NCBI GenBank assembly: GCA_954870475.1
Contig: OX940949.1
Span: 41,509,332 to 41,573,331, forward strand
Direction of reading: 5' to 3'
DNA from: Euphrasia confusa
Taxonomy: Eukaryota; Streptophyta; Magnoliopsida; Lamiales; Orobanchaceae
Length of the DNA stretch: 64,000 bases
Positions within the stretch are counted from its first letter, which is position 1. The number at the start of each line of letters is the position of its first letter. Positions 51,309-62,100 of this stretch are shown here, one piece after another. Under the pieces are notes generated by a model that saw only the letters and a program-made list of their open reading frames with translations, did not search any database and was not told the origin of the DNA. Position numbers and translations under genes: made by a program.

Positions 51309-51766
51309 TGTTAAAATATGACTCGAATCCGCAGGAATTTTGTTTCCTCATTTAGGAAAATTAAAATCATATTGAATATAATTATATTTCTTATGAATTT
51401 AGGAGTCATATATTAGGAAAATGATTTATTCCTAATTCTAATTGTTTCCAATTTGATAAGTTTTTTATACCTATAAATAGGGATCTCCATATACACGATT
51501 AGATGTGTGTTGAACACCAAGAGAGACACCATGTGATAATATTGTGTGAGATTAGAGGGTTTTAGAGTGCATATCAATCCTTGTAATCGTCGGCAATATT
51601 ATAGTGAAATTTCTCGTCGTTCCTCCCGTGGTTTTTCCCGATTTGGGTTTCCACGTAAATTCCTTGTCTTCTTTACTTGTCTTTTTCTCTTTTATTGTTG
51701 AGTTATTTTTCGGGGTTCCGCATTATTATTCGTACTATACATCGTCGATCTACAACAAGTAGTTAC
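51309..51766 (+). repeat. Older Copia LTR, 5' portion (interrupted)
   Basis: Starts TGTTAAAATATGACTCG, has a TATA box CTATAAATAG (51471-51480), and is cut at 51766 by the 8.1-kb Copia insertion. The remainder resumes at 59877 and ends CTAACA at 59932, so the LTR termini TGTTA/TAACA are inverted as expected. Total LTR about 514 bp. Confidence 0.75.
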
Positions 51767-52673
51767 TGTTGGGATATGTCCTTCGATCCTACGTGTGCAA
51801 TCGATAAAGTCATAAGGTCGTCTATGGATGTCAAAAGATTATTTGATAATATTAATTGTTGGGAACAATATAATATTGATCAATTAAATCATACCTACAG
51901 GGTCACACATGAACTCGAAGATAATGTACGATGCTTGATATATATATTGATTTAGAATCAATATTTACGTGGAATTAATATACATGCATGGGATGCATGG
52001 CTTGCATGGATGCATGTCACATAGTGTGACATGGCATGCCACACAAGCAAGTGGGACCACATACAATGCATAGTGGCATGTGTATGTGGCATGACCTTTC
52101 ACCTCCTTTGTAACCTCTTTTGTGTGTTAATGGTGCATCTTTATGCACATTAACATGGAGGTTACATAGAGGAGTAAAGGGATGAATAATGGTGTGTTTT
52201 ATATAGATGAAAATCAGATTTTCATCACACCTAATCAACACCCACGAAATTCACAAGAGAAAGAGAGAAAAGAGATTGTTCTTGGAGAATCAACTCGATC
52301 AAGCAAGCAAGTCATTATCCGGGTTCGTGTGCAACACGTAGAGGCCGGGCCATTTGTGCGGCTTCAACATCCGGGCGATCTAGACAAGAGGAGTGACGAG
52401 GTCATTCACAAGGAGAGCTTCGAGAGGCTGATCCATTTGAGGTGGTTCAATCGACTCAACACCACCTCAACGACATCAACAAATCACTTCGTCACAATAA
52501 GTAAGATTTCGTTGATTTCTCTATATATATATATATATTGGATGTATATATATATAAATATATGTGTGTCTATACATATTTGTGTGCACTAAGATCAAGC
52601 ATGATAGATTTATATGCTTTACACGCTTCCGCACACACGGTATATCGATTGGATCGGTATACCGGTACCTTCA
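51767..52673 (+). repeat. 5' LTR of the intact Copia element
   Basis: 907 bp. The putative TATA (TTTTATATAG) is near 52197-52206. A (TA)n microsatellite near 52523-52538 differs in length from the 3' LTR. The first ~225 bp carry about 15 differences from the 3' LTR; the rest is identical apart from the microsatellite. A 136-codon open frame over R/U5 is probably not a gene. Confidence 0.93.
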
Positions 52674-52675
52674 AT

Positions 52676-52687
52676 TGGTATCAGAGC
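52676..52687 (+). promoter_or_regulatory. Primer-binding site (initiator Met-tRNA)
   Basis: TGGTATCAGAGC lies two bases after the LTR end and matches the complement of the 3' end of plant initiator tRNA-Met, the standard minus-strand primer of Copia elements. Confidence 0.92.
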
Positions 52688-54198
52688 CTAGGGCTCGTGC
52701 ACACTTTTGTGTTGGACACAAAAAGTTTAATCAACATAATTGACTTATTTGTTTAATTGTGATTATGTGATTAGATATAAGGCCGGCCACCGTTGTGGTC
52801 GGGTGAATGATTTCGTTGTTTTTTACGTTTCGATTGGCCATAGTTTTGGAGGGCTGCGTCCCTTGGAATCATTTGTAATAGATAGGTTTTCTATTTCAAT
52901 TTGTATTGTTCAAACTTGTAAGCGATGGACTTGGTCCATGGTTCGATGGAGGATCTCGGCTCTCCGGCGAAAACGAGAAGAATCGAAGCCAAACGAAGCA
53001 AAACGAAGCAAACCGGGCTGCTGGAGCCAAACGGCGGTCGCCGTTTGAGCTCCGGCGGGCGCCGTTTTGATTCGGCGGGCGCCGTTTTGGAAACGGCGAC
53101 CGCCGAATGACCTGTTTTTGGGGCAGATTTTTCCGAACCCTTTTGGCGGGCGCCGTTTTGGAAACGGCGACCGCCGGTGGTGTTCGGCGACCGCCGTTTG
53201 TGAAACGACGGGCGCCGTTCGTGGTTTTTTGGGTACGGAATAGATTTGATCAAAATCGGAGGGCACGGAACTAAAACGAAGGGCGAGGACCAGTCCAGAA
53301 GAAGTTCAAGATTTTTTCAATACTTTAATTCTTTTCGTTTGAGAGTTGTGAGGTTCTAGGGGCCTTTCGATTTCGTATTTATATGCTTTGCTAGTTATAG
53401 GTTGTTTTATGTTATAAATGTTCAACTTACATATAAACAAACCTATGCATGCAAGTTCCCAAAATAATGAGTATAATGTCTTGTCCAAAACATCACACCC
53501 ATAAAGCCCTCGATCATAAGTTGGTAGGTCCGCCTCAGCGGGGTACTACTTGTTATCTTGGGATAAGTGGGAGTAAGGGTTAGACCCTTACAAATGAGTT
53601 TGGTTTTCTCATCGATAGATCCACTGCAGGCGTGGCTATCGAGACATGAGATGAGAATGGGACTCTCATCGACCGAGAGTGACATTGGATGTCATTGACA
53701 TGGGATGTCTACCTATCTTGGAGTTCTTAAGTGCGGACTCAGTCGGCTTAAGGATTCGCAAGATGAGGGTCTTGGGATCGTTTTGTTCTAATTTATTAAA
53801 ATGTCAAAAACCAATGTCTAATTTGTTTTTCAAAGACTAAGTTCAACTCGACTCATTCTCACCCCGGGGAGTGGAATGGAGCCAAAGCGCTTGCTTATGT
53901 CGATGACACAGATTAGAGACATTCGAGCCATTGGATGGCGTGAATCGATTGTCTGGTTGGCTCCCTCATTTTAATGAGAGATAGGGCTTCAATTGCATGA
54001 TAAGATCGCTGGTTAGAAAACCTCGAGTTTTCACTTACGATTTATCACGGTTTTGATATTAAGATAATTGGGAACGACGATATTGGATATCGAATGAACA
54101 AAATGAAACAAATAAAGTAGTTTTGCGAGACAACCTTATTTGTTTAAACACTTTGTGGATGTTTACTTACTTAATTTATCTTTCTTCTGTAGTTTAAT
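52688..54198 (+). other. Long non-coding leader of the Copia element with GC-rich palindromes
   Basis: About 1.5 kb between primer site and gag without a supported frame. At about 53025-53220 it is strongly GC-rich, with alternating GGCGGGCGCCGTTTTG and AAACGGCGACCGCCG words able to form many stems. A block at 53815-54000 (TCGACTCATTCTCACC, GGGGAGTGGAATGGAGCCAA) recurs in another element at 63450-63620. Confidence 0.75.
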
Positions 54199-57100
54199 AT
54201 GTCTGTCTCAACTCAATTCAAGTTCAGCTCTATCTTGGATAGAGAAAAGTTGAACAACAACAATTTCCTTGATTGGCAACGTAACTTGAGGATAGTCCTC
54301 AAATACGAAGAAAAGGAAAGTGTGTTGGACAAACCCCTTCCCGTGCTTCCCGCTGATGGGGGCACGGATGCCCAAAAGGCATCATATGCCCTTGCTAAGA
54401 AAGCCTCGAATGAGGTGACATGTTTGATGTTGGCATCCATGATACCCGAGTTGCAAAAACAATTCGAGTTCATGGAAGCCTATGACATCATAGAAGAGCT
54501 CAAGAGCATGTTCGGGGAACAGGCTAGGATTGAGCGCTTCGGTGTCACCCGGGCTATAGCAACAGCTAGGCTGGAAAAGGGTAAACCCGTGGGACCACAT
54601 GTACAGCAAATGATTGGATTATTTGCTTCAAGTGCTCGCCTCGGTTTTGCATATGATGACGAGTTGGCTACCGATTTCATTCTCCATTCTCTTCATGATG
54701 GTTATGACGCCTTTAGGCTGAATTTCCACATGAATGGACTGAAGAAATCGCTTCATGAGCTCCATGGGATGCTTAAGGCTGCTGAGCCGGCGATTAAGAA
54801 GGACCCTAGGAGGGAAGTTCTTATGATTCGGGAAGGAGGTACCAAAAAGTTCAAGGGGATTAAGAAACCAGAAGTGAAAGGCAAAGGGAAAGGGAAAGTT
54901 GTGGCAACTCCTTCCAAAAGGTTCTTGAAAGCTTCTAAGGTTCCTGGGGAATCTGAGTGTTTCTACTGCAAGAGTGTTGGACACTACAAGCGAGATTGCC
55001 CCAAGTTCAAGGAGGATGTGAAGAACGGTGTCGTTCCTTCATCTTCAGGTATTTATGTCATAGACATAAACTTTACAAATTCTTCTTCTTGGGTATTGGA
55101 TACCGGATGCGGTGCTCACATTGTTTCACATGTGCAGGGACTGCGAAGAAGTAGAACTTTGGTAAAGGGAGATGTCGATCTGCGGGTTGGAAATGGAGCG
55201 AGGGTCGCTGCATTAGCCGTAGGATCTTATGATTTGTGTTTGCCTTCGGGCCTTGTTTTAGTATTGAATAATGTTTATTTCGTTCCAAGTATTACCAAGA
55301 ACATCATTTCTATTTCAGTATTGGATACTGAAGGATTTTCCTTCACTATAATAAATGGTTTATTTACTATTTCAAAAAGTGGAGTGTTCTATGGTTCGGC
55401 ACGATTAGAACATGGTTTATATATACTTCAACTTGACAATCATATATATAACATTGATACCAAAAAGGCCAAATCGAATGAATTCAATGAAACATACCTT
55501 TGGCATTGTCGATTAGGCCACGTCAACATTAAACGTGTAGAGAAACTTCTTAAAGAAGGTATTCTCAAATCTTTTGACTTGGAGTCATTCGATACATGTG
55601 AAGGATGTTTGATGGGCAAAATGACAAAGTCACCTTTTCTAGGAAAAGGAGAACGTGCAAGTGATCTATTGGGTTTAATCCATACTGATGTATGTGGTCC
55701 AATGAGCTCACAAGCACGTGGAGGTTATTTCTACTTCATAACTTTTACCGATGACTTAAGTAGATATGGTTATATCTATTTAATGAGGCATAAGTCGGAA
55801 GCCTTTGAAAAGTTCAAAGAATTCCAAAATGAAGTTGAGAATCAACTTGGTAAGAAAATAAAAGCCATTCGATCGGATCGAGGTGGTGAATATCTTAGCC
55901 AAGAATTAGATGATCATCTTATGAGTTGTGGTATTCTATATCAACTCACTCCTCCTGGAACACCCCAGATGAATGGTGTTTCCGAAAGGAGGAATAGAAC
56001 CTTATTGGATATGGTTCGATCGATGATGAGCCTTAGTGAACTACCAAAAACTTTTTGGGGACACGCACTTTTAACAGCGGCCTATACACTGAATAGGACA
56101 CCGTCAAAAGCTGTTGATAAGACACCATACGAGATATGGAAAGGGAAGGTCCCTAACTTGTCTTATATCAAGGTTTGGGGATGTGAAGCTTATGTGAAGA
56201 GAAATATCTCTACAAAGCTTGAACCCAAATCGGATAAATGTTTCTTTGTTGGTTATCCAAAAGAAACACGAGGGTACCACTTTTACAACCAATCTGAGAA
56301 CAAAGTCTTTGTTGCTCGAGATGGTGTATTTCTTGAAAAGGAATATCTTTCCAAGAATGTAAGTGGGAGCTCAGTTGAATTGAACGAAGTTCAAGAAGAC
56401 TTGAACGAGGTTCAAGAAGATCAAACTGAGATGGACACTCAAGACCAAGTCGAGAGTGCTCCAGTGGTTTTAGAAACCACACCTAACCCTCGAAGGTCCG
56501 GAAGGATTAGATCTCAACCTGACAGATACTTAGGTATTCTGACAAATGAGAGCTATGAAGTTATGCTTTTAGAAAGCAATGAACCTTCGACCTATATCCA
56601 AGCTATGACGAGTCCAGATTCCGAGAAATGGCAGGGTGCCATGAAATCCGAAATGGAATCAATGTCTGAAAATCAAGTTTGGAACTTGGTCGATTTGCCT
56701 AAAGGGGCTAGGCCCATTGGATGCAAATGGATTTACAAGATAAAAACAGACATGAATGGAAAACCTAGTGTTTTCAAAGCAAGGTTGGTAGCAAAAGGAT
56801 ATAAGCAAATTCACGGGGTGGATTATGATGAAACCTTTTCACCAGTTGCTATGATTAAATCCATTCGGATTCTCTTAGCCATTGCTGCTCATTATGATTA
56901 TGAGATATGGCAAATGGACGTTAAAACCGCCTTCTTGAATGGGATTCTAGTAGAGGAAGTGTTTATGACACAACCTGAGGGTTTTATCGATCCTAATCAG
57001 GCTGAGAGAGTATGCAAGCTTGATAGATCCATTTATGGATTAAAGCAAGCATCTCGGAGCTGGAATCTTCGGTTCGATGAATCCATACAAGAGTTTGGAT

Positions 57101-58161
57101 TTCAAAAGAACATGGAAGACTCTTGTGTTTACAAGAAAGTCAGTGGGAGTTACGTTGTATTCATTGTGTTGTATGTCGATGACATACTCCTCATTGGAAA
57201 CAATATTCCTATGCTTAATTCTGTTAAAGAATGGCTGGGAAGATGGTTTTCAATGAAGGATCTTGGAGAAGCACAGTACATATTGGGCATCAAGATCTGT
57301 CGGAACAGATCACAAAGGATGCTTGGACTTAGTCAAGCAACCTATATTGATAAGGTGCTTGACAGGTTCAGAATGAAAGACGCCAAGAAGGGTCTCATTC
57401 CAATGACTCATGGTACATCTTTGAGCAAGAGGCAGTGCCCTTCGGGACCTGATGAGCAAATAAGGATGGCAAATATTCCTTATGCTTCGGCAATAGGGTC
57501 TATTATGTACGCCATGATATGTACACGACCGGATGTATCGTATGCTTTGAGCATGACAAGTCGGTTTCAAGGAAACCCAGGTGAGGCGCATTGGACTGCG
57601 GCTAAGAATATTCTTAAGTACCTTAGAAGGACTAAAGATTATTTTCTTGTCTTTGGAGGACAAGATGAGTTGGTTATGACAGGCTATACGGATGCAAGCT
57701 TCCAAACAGACAGAGATGATCTCCGGTCTCAGTCCGGTTTTGTCTTTTGTCTGAATGGAGGTGCGGTGAGCTGGAAGAGTTCCAAGCAACCCACCATAGC
57801 TGATTCTACTACAGAGGCTGAGTACATTGCTGCATCTGAAGCAGCAAAGGAGGCCGTTTGGATAAGAAAGTTCTTAGATGAGCTTGGTGTCGTACCTAGT
57901 TCGGCCCATCCGATATCTCTCTATTGTGATAATAGTGGAGCTATCGCGCAAGCCAAGGAGCCTAGGGAGCACCACAAATCCAAACATGTGCTCAGGAAGT
58001 TCCACATTCTCAGGGAGATAGTTAGTCGTGGAGACATCGAGATAAATAAAGTTGCAACTGATGATAATGTTGCAGACCCGTTAACTAAACCCCTCCAGCA
58101 GTCAAAGCATGATGCTCATACGACTGCAATAGGGATACGATATCTTAGAGATGGATTGTGA
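54199..58161 (+). CDS. Copia gag-pol polyprotein
   Basis: Uninterrupted 1320-residue polyprotein in canonical Copia order. Gag covers residues 1 to ~250. A zinc knuckle CFYCKSVGHYKRDC (C-x2-C-x4-H-x4-C) is at ~254, followed by an aspartic protease with DTGCGAH (~301). Integrase has its HHCC domain (HCRLGH ... CEGCLMGK, ~436-475), Asp in IHTDVCGP, Asp in RSDRGGEY and Glu in NGVSERRNRT (~592). Reverse transcriptase has LYVDDILL (~992). RNase H has YTDASF, STTEAEYIA and the tail ADPLTKPL (~1292). It encodes the coat, maturation enzyme, integration and reverse-transcription activities in one frame. Start chosen at the first ATG, MSVSTQFKFS, which fits the usual gag start. No stop or frameshift is seen. 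Confidence 0.97.
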   Translation: MSVSTQFKFSSILDREKLNNNNFLDWQRNLRIVLKYEEKESVLDKPLPVLPADGGTDAQKASYALAKKASNEVTCLMLASMIPELQKQFEFMEAYDIIEELKSMFGEQARIERFGVTRAIATARLEKGKPVGPHVQQMIGLFASSARLGFAYDDELATDFILHSLHDGYDAFRLNFHMNGLKKSLHELHGMLKAAEPAIKKDPRREVLMIREGGTKKFKGIKKPEVKGKGKGKVVATPSKRFLKASKVPGESECFYCKSVGHYKRDCPKFKEDVKNGVVPSSSGIYVIDINFTNSSSWVLDTGCGAHIVSHVQGLRRSRTLVKGDVDLRVGNGARVAALAVGSYDLCLPSGLVLVLNNVYFVPSITKNIISISVLDTEGFSFTIINGLFTISKSGVFYGSARLEHGLYILQLDNHIYNIDTKKAKSNEFNETYLWHCRLGHVNIKRVEKLLKEGILKSFDLESFDTCEGCLMGKMTKSPFLGKGERASDLLGLIHTDVCGPMSSQARGGYFYFITFTDDLSRYGYIYLMRHKSEAFEKFKEFQNEVENQLGKKIKAIRSDRGGEYLSQELDDHLMSCGILYQLTPPGTPQMNGVSERRNRTLLDMVRSMMSLSELPKTFWGHALLTAAYTLNRTPSKAVDKTPYEIWKGKVPNLSYIKVWGCEAYVKRNISTKLEPKSDKCFFVGYPKETRGYHFYNQSENKVFVARDGVFLEKEYLSKNVSGSSVELNEVQEDLNEVQEDQTEMDTQDQVESAPVVLETTPNPRRSGRIRSQPDRYLGILTNESYEVMLLESNEPSTYIQAMTSPDSEKWQGAMKSEMESMSENQVWNLVDLPKGARPIGCKWIYKIKTDMNGKPSVFKARLVAKGYKQIHGVDYDETFSPVAMIKSIRILLAIAAHYDYEIWQMDVKTAFLNGILVEEVFMTQPEGFIDPNQAERVCKLDRSIYGLKQASRSWNLRFDESIQEFGFQKNMEDSCVYKKVSGSYVVFIVLYVDDILLIGNNIPMLNSVKEWLGRWFSMKDLGEAQYILGIKICRNRSQRMLGLSQATYIDKVLDRFRMKDAKKGLIPMTHGTSLSKRQCPSGPDEQIRMANIPYASAIGSIMYAMICTRPDVSYALSMTSRFQGNPGEAHWTAAKNILKYLRRTKDYFLVFGGQDELVMTGYTDASFQTDRDDLRSQSGFVFCLNGGAVSWKSSKQPTIADSTTEAEYIAASEAAKEAVWIRKFLDELGVVPSSAHPISLYCDNSGAIAQAKEPREHHKSKHVLRKFHILREIVSRGDIEINKVATDDNVADPLTKPLQQSKHDAHTTAIGIRYLRDGL

Positions 58162-58967
58162 TTCCTATTATTGTATTGTCTACTCTTGGAGTTTATGTAA
58201 ACATTCACGTATCTTTTATGATATTCAATAAATTTCTTCATATAATTGTGGTTTAAATTGTATGAATTGTCCAAATGATTAAATTATATTAATTGGGTTA
58301 TGAGGTCGACTTACCACATAATGAAGTCCCAATTGTTGAACTAATATAAGTAAATCATAAATTGTTCCTAGTTCGTATCATCGAGTACGGACAAACTGAT
58401 GATGCAAAGAACTAGATTGTAATGTGTACTATAGCGCCGCTTCATGGGCTAGTGATGTGGGACATCAAGTACAATTACATAGATATTAGCTGGGAGCTAA
58501 TGATCGAACAGACCCGACTGGAATAGTATTTAAGATTTCGAGTCATAATACTATTTCATTGACTGTCGAGCAATTTCCTCTGACCTGAGTAGTCCAGAGT
58601 AATTCCATTGTGAAATGGTGTACTTTGATACAAGTAAACACCTTTCGTAAAAGGAGGTTATAAAACTTGTTATTGGGTATATCAGGAAGCAAGTGGGAGA
58701 GCTTGGATTGACAAGATGGGATTGTCCTCCATTTTATAATGGGATACATGTCTTACCGGCCACTTGGAGAGTCGAGACTGTGGAAAATACGTGGCCACGT
58801 CCAGATTCGTATCATAGTGATAAATCTGGTTTTACAGTCTGTCTCAAAGTCCAAGAAAGGTTTGAACCGATTGAGGATGACTCGAGTCTTGCCTCAAGTT
58901 CAAACTTAGACATAAAGTGACAACAGGAAGTTGGCAGCACACTGGCTCTGAAGGCCAAGTGGGAGAT
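58162..58967 (+). other. 3' non-coding region and polypurine tract of the Copia element
   Basis: About 800 bp after the gag-pol stop without a supported gene, ending in AAGTGGGAGAT just before the 3' LTR, the classical plus-strand priming tract. Confidence 0.75.
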
Positions 58968-59871
58968 TGTTGGGATATGTCCTTCGATCCTACGTATGCA
59001 ATCGATATAGTCATAAGGTCGTCTATGGATGTTAAATGATTATTTGATAATATTATTTGTTGGGAACAATATAATATTGATCGATAAATCATACCTACAG
59101 GGTCACACACGGACTCAAAGATGATGTACGTTGCTTGATAAATATATTGATTTAGAATCAATATTTACGTGGATTTAATACACATGCATGGGATGCATGG
59201 CTTGCATGGATGCATGTCACATAGTGTGACATGGCATGCCACACAAGCAAGTGGGACCACATACAATGCATAGTGGCATGTGTATGTGGCATGACCTTTC
59301 ACCTCCTTTGTAACCTCTTTTGTGTGTTAATGGTGCATCTTTATGCACATTAACATGGAGGTTACATAGAGGAGTAAAGGGATGAATAATGGTGTGTTTT
59401 ATATAGATGAAAATCAGATTTTCATCACACCTAATCAACACCCACGAAATTCACAAGAGAAAGAGAGAAAAGAGATTGTTCTTGGAGAATCAACTCGATC
59501 AAGCAAGCAAGTCATTATCCGGGTTCGTGTGCAACACGTAGAGGCCGGGCCATTTGTGCGGCTTCAACATCCGGGCGATCTAGACAAGAGGAGTGACGAG
59601 GTCATTCACAAGGAGAGCTTCGAGAGGCTGATCCATTTGAGGTGGTTCAATCGACTCAACACCACCTCAACGACATCAACAAATCACTTCGTCACAATAA
59701 GTAAGATTTCGTTGATTTCTCTATATATATATATATTGGATGTATATATATATAAATATATGTGTGTCTATACATATTTGTGTGCACTAAGATCAAGCAT
59801 GATAGATTTATATGCTTTACACGCTTCCGCACACACGGTATATCGATTGGATCGGTATACCGGTACCTTCA
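58968..59871 (+). repeat. 3' LTR of the intact Copia element
   Basis: 904 bp, followed by target duplication GTTAC. See the 5' LTR entry for the uneven divergence. Confidence 0.93.
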
Positions 59872-59876
59872 GTTAC

Positions 59877-59932
59877 TAGTGGCACCGGTCTTGATCGTGT
59901 GGCGTTCAGAGCTTTTTCCCATAAAGCTAACA
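59877..59932 (+). repeat. Older Copia LTR, 3' remainder
   Basis: Completes the LTR begun at 51309 and ends CTAACA. It is followed at 59935 by TGGTATCAGAGCC, the primer site of the older element. This shows the 8.1-kb Copia landed inside an existing LTR. Confidence 0.7.
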
Positions 59933-60013
59933 AGTGGTATCAGAGCCAGGCAACGATCCCGTGACCTTTCAGAGCCATACTACGATCCTACTACCTTCCG
60001 GAGCAAGGTTTCG

Positions 60014-60429
60014 ATGGCGAGCGTGAAGTACGATCTACCGATGTAAGATCTCAATGGGGTGGTTTCCTCTTTACCATCACGACATGGAGGAGTCCGTGAG
60101 GATTGAGCTCGATCGGAAGGTAATTATTATTGACCTTCATCTATCGAACTCCATGACCGAGGAAACCATGAAGACAAGGTCCGCAAAGGAGTTGTGGGAA
60201 TTATTTGAAGAGTTGTGGCAACTTTTCGAGATAATATCCTATGTAGTCGTGTTATTGGCGCTATTTGCGGTGGATAGCGTAAAGAGAATTGGTGTGGGTG
60301 TCTCCGATGTGGCATCGCGTGATGGACTTAACGTCCAAAATAAGTACCGTGATAAAGGGAGCGGCTCGTCGCGACACGGGAATAAGGTATGTCACTATAG
60401 CTCGGTGAAAGGAGAAGTAACCGGAGTTA
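60014..60429 (+). pseudogene. Copia gag remnant of the older element
   Basis: ATG at 60014 opens MASVKYDLPM, the typical gag start of one Copia group, but a stop follows at codon 11. In another frame ELDRKVIIIDLHLSNSMTEETMKTRSAKELW matches the gag core. The sequence then jumps to DGLNVQNKYRDKGSGSS...KVCHY, the region before the zinc knuckle, with internal sequence deleted. It ends where the next LTR begins near 60430. Confidence 0.7.
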
Positions 60430-62086
60430 TGTTTGATGGAGTAGTATACTTAATGTCTAGATTTAAGTGATCTAAACTCCTTGTACACCGTCATTTATCT
60501 ATTAATAAATAAACATTCATTTGCTTTTAATTATTGTTAATTAAATATTTGCAAATTATAGTCCTAGATTATATACGTTGTAGTTAGTATGGTGTGCGTC
60601 GTCACACGGAAGATCATACTATCGGTTACTCGTATTTAATCGAACAATAGCTCACGAGTCACGACCTAGATGGACAAGGACCAAGTCATCAGTATAGTCG
60701 TTGTGTGAGAGAGAAAATAATTTGTCTTAATTATTTTATCACACTTGTACACTTGGTGTATTGGGCGGATCGTTTGAGATTTATCAATTAAGATTGCCTT
60801 TGATAATTGATTTAAATCTCATTGTATTTTATTCTTAATTCCCGATACTATTGCGGGTGTGTATATTTAATATTAGTGACTTTGATTTTCCAAAGGAATT
60901 GACCGATTAGAATAACCGGTCGATTACCGGCAAAGTTGGGCCACTATATTTTATATATGACACGCCGTGAATTCTTGACCGGAAAGTGTATCCCGATAAG
61001 GGTTGATAATATCCCCGAGATAAGCTCATAAGGAATTATTATATAAACCTTGCGAGTGGATTTGTTCCCGCATAATAATAAAGTTGAGTGGTACTAGTCT
61101 CGGATATAAGAGATAAATAAATTAATTAAGCAATAAATTAATTTTATTCATTGATATTTATATCTTAAATACACGGAATAAATAATACTACCGGAGATAA
61201 TATTATTTGATATAATATGGTTTAATATTGGGAGTGCAATTATATTTATATAGTGGAATATAAATATAATTAATAATAGTAAGTATTAATAGATTTGGGC
61301 TTGGGCTCAATTTAATCACTATTATTAGAAGCCCAATATTCCACCTTCTCTAGATCCCCTACGTAGTCTATAAAAGCACTACATGGCCTTCAAAATTATT
61401 AAGACAAGAATATCAATACTTGATAGTTCTAGAGAGTTGAAGGAGATCCATAGAAGTTCGGAGGATCGTCGCCCACACGACGTTCGAACGGAGTGCAAGG
61501 AATACGTAGGAAGATCCGAAGGTCTTCAATTGATTTCTTTTCTCCGAACAACGAATCAAAGGTAAAATCATAAAAACCCTCTTTATGATTTTATTTATTT
61601 ATCGTAAATACCGTAGAACCAAGATCCGAGCATCGAACCGAGGAACGTGGGACGAACGGGTGGTGGCGGTGTGAACCGCCGGACCACCGACACTCGCCCC
61701 TAGGGTTTCCGCGCGGAGGAATCGAACCCCGGCTGGACGCCGGGGGAGCGATCGATCTCGACGATCGATCGCTGGGGTACGGGCTGGTGCCGCACCCCTC
61801 CCCGCCGCGGACAGTGGGGCGATCCTCCAGGCGGCGGCGAGTCGCCGGACTCGCCGCGGGGGCTGCCCATGCAGCCCCAATCGATCGCGATGATCGACGC
61901 GATCATCAATCGCGATCCCCGCACCATGCGGGGGTTTGGTTGGGCGTGCGTGCGCGGCTTCGGCCACGTCGTGCGTTCGGCTGGACCCCGGCGCGTGAGG
62001 TGGTGTTCGTGTGTACTCCGACGAATGGGTTTTGATCGGGTTATCGGTTCTGCAATTTTGATAACCCGGGATGTCGAATTCCAACA
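60430..62086 (+). repeat. LTR of a third retrotransposon family
   Basis: Starts TGTTTGATGGAGTAGTATACTT and ends TTCCAACA, directly followed by ATTGGTATCAGAGC. TATA box TATAAAAG at 61369-61376. The last 450 bp (about 61630-62040) are very GC-rich with repeated GATCGATC/CGATCGCGATGATCG palindromes. The ORFs across it are GC-driven and not supported as genes. The left boundary is approximate. Confidence 0.75.
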
Positions 62087-62088
62087 AT

Positions 62089-62100
62089 TGGTATCAGAGC
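62089..62100 (+). promoter_or_regulatory. Primer-binding site of the third-family element
   Basis: TGGTATCAGAGC two bases after the LTR end, complementary to initiator tRNA-Met. Confidence 0.88.

Larger units (their letters stand above)
51767..59871 (+). mobile_element. Full-length Copia LTR retrotransposon, apparently intact
   Basis: 8105 bp with LTRs starting TGTTGGG and ending CCTTCA, flanked by target duplication GTTAC (51762-51766 and 59872-59876). A primer site complementary to initiator Met-tRNA (TGGTATCAGAGC) follows the 5' LTR. A 1.5-kb leader, a single open gag-pol (54199-58161), an 800-bp 3' non-coding region and a polypurine tract (AAGTGGGAGA) precede the 3' LTR. All parts needed for autonomous transposition seem present. 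Confidence 0.95.

Noticed and set aside
52182..52592. 136-codon frame in the Copia LTR, repeated in the 3' LTR
   Set aside because: It lies in R/U5, crosses a TA microsatellite and has no domain. LTR sequences often give such frames and many are misannotated as genes.
52891..53266. Arg/Pro-rich frames on the minus strand in the Copia leader
   Set aside because: Produced by GC-rich palindromic repeats; both strands and several frames are open at once.
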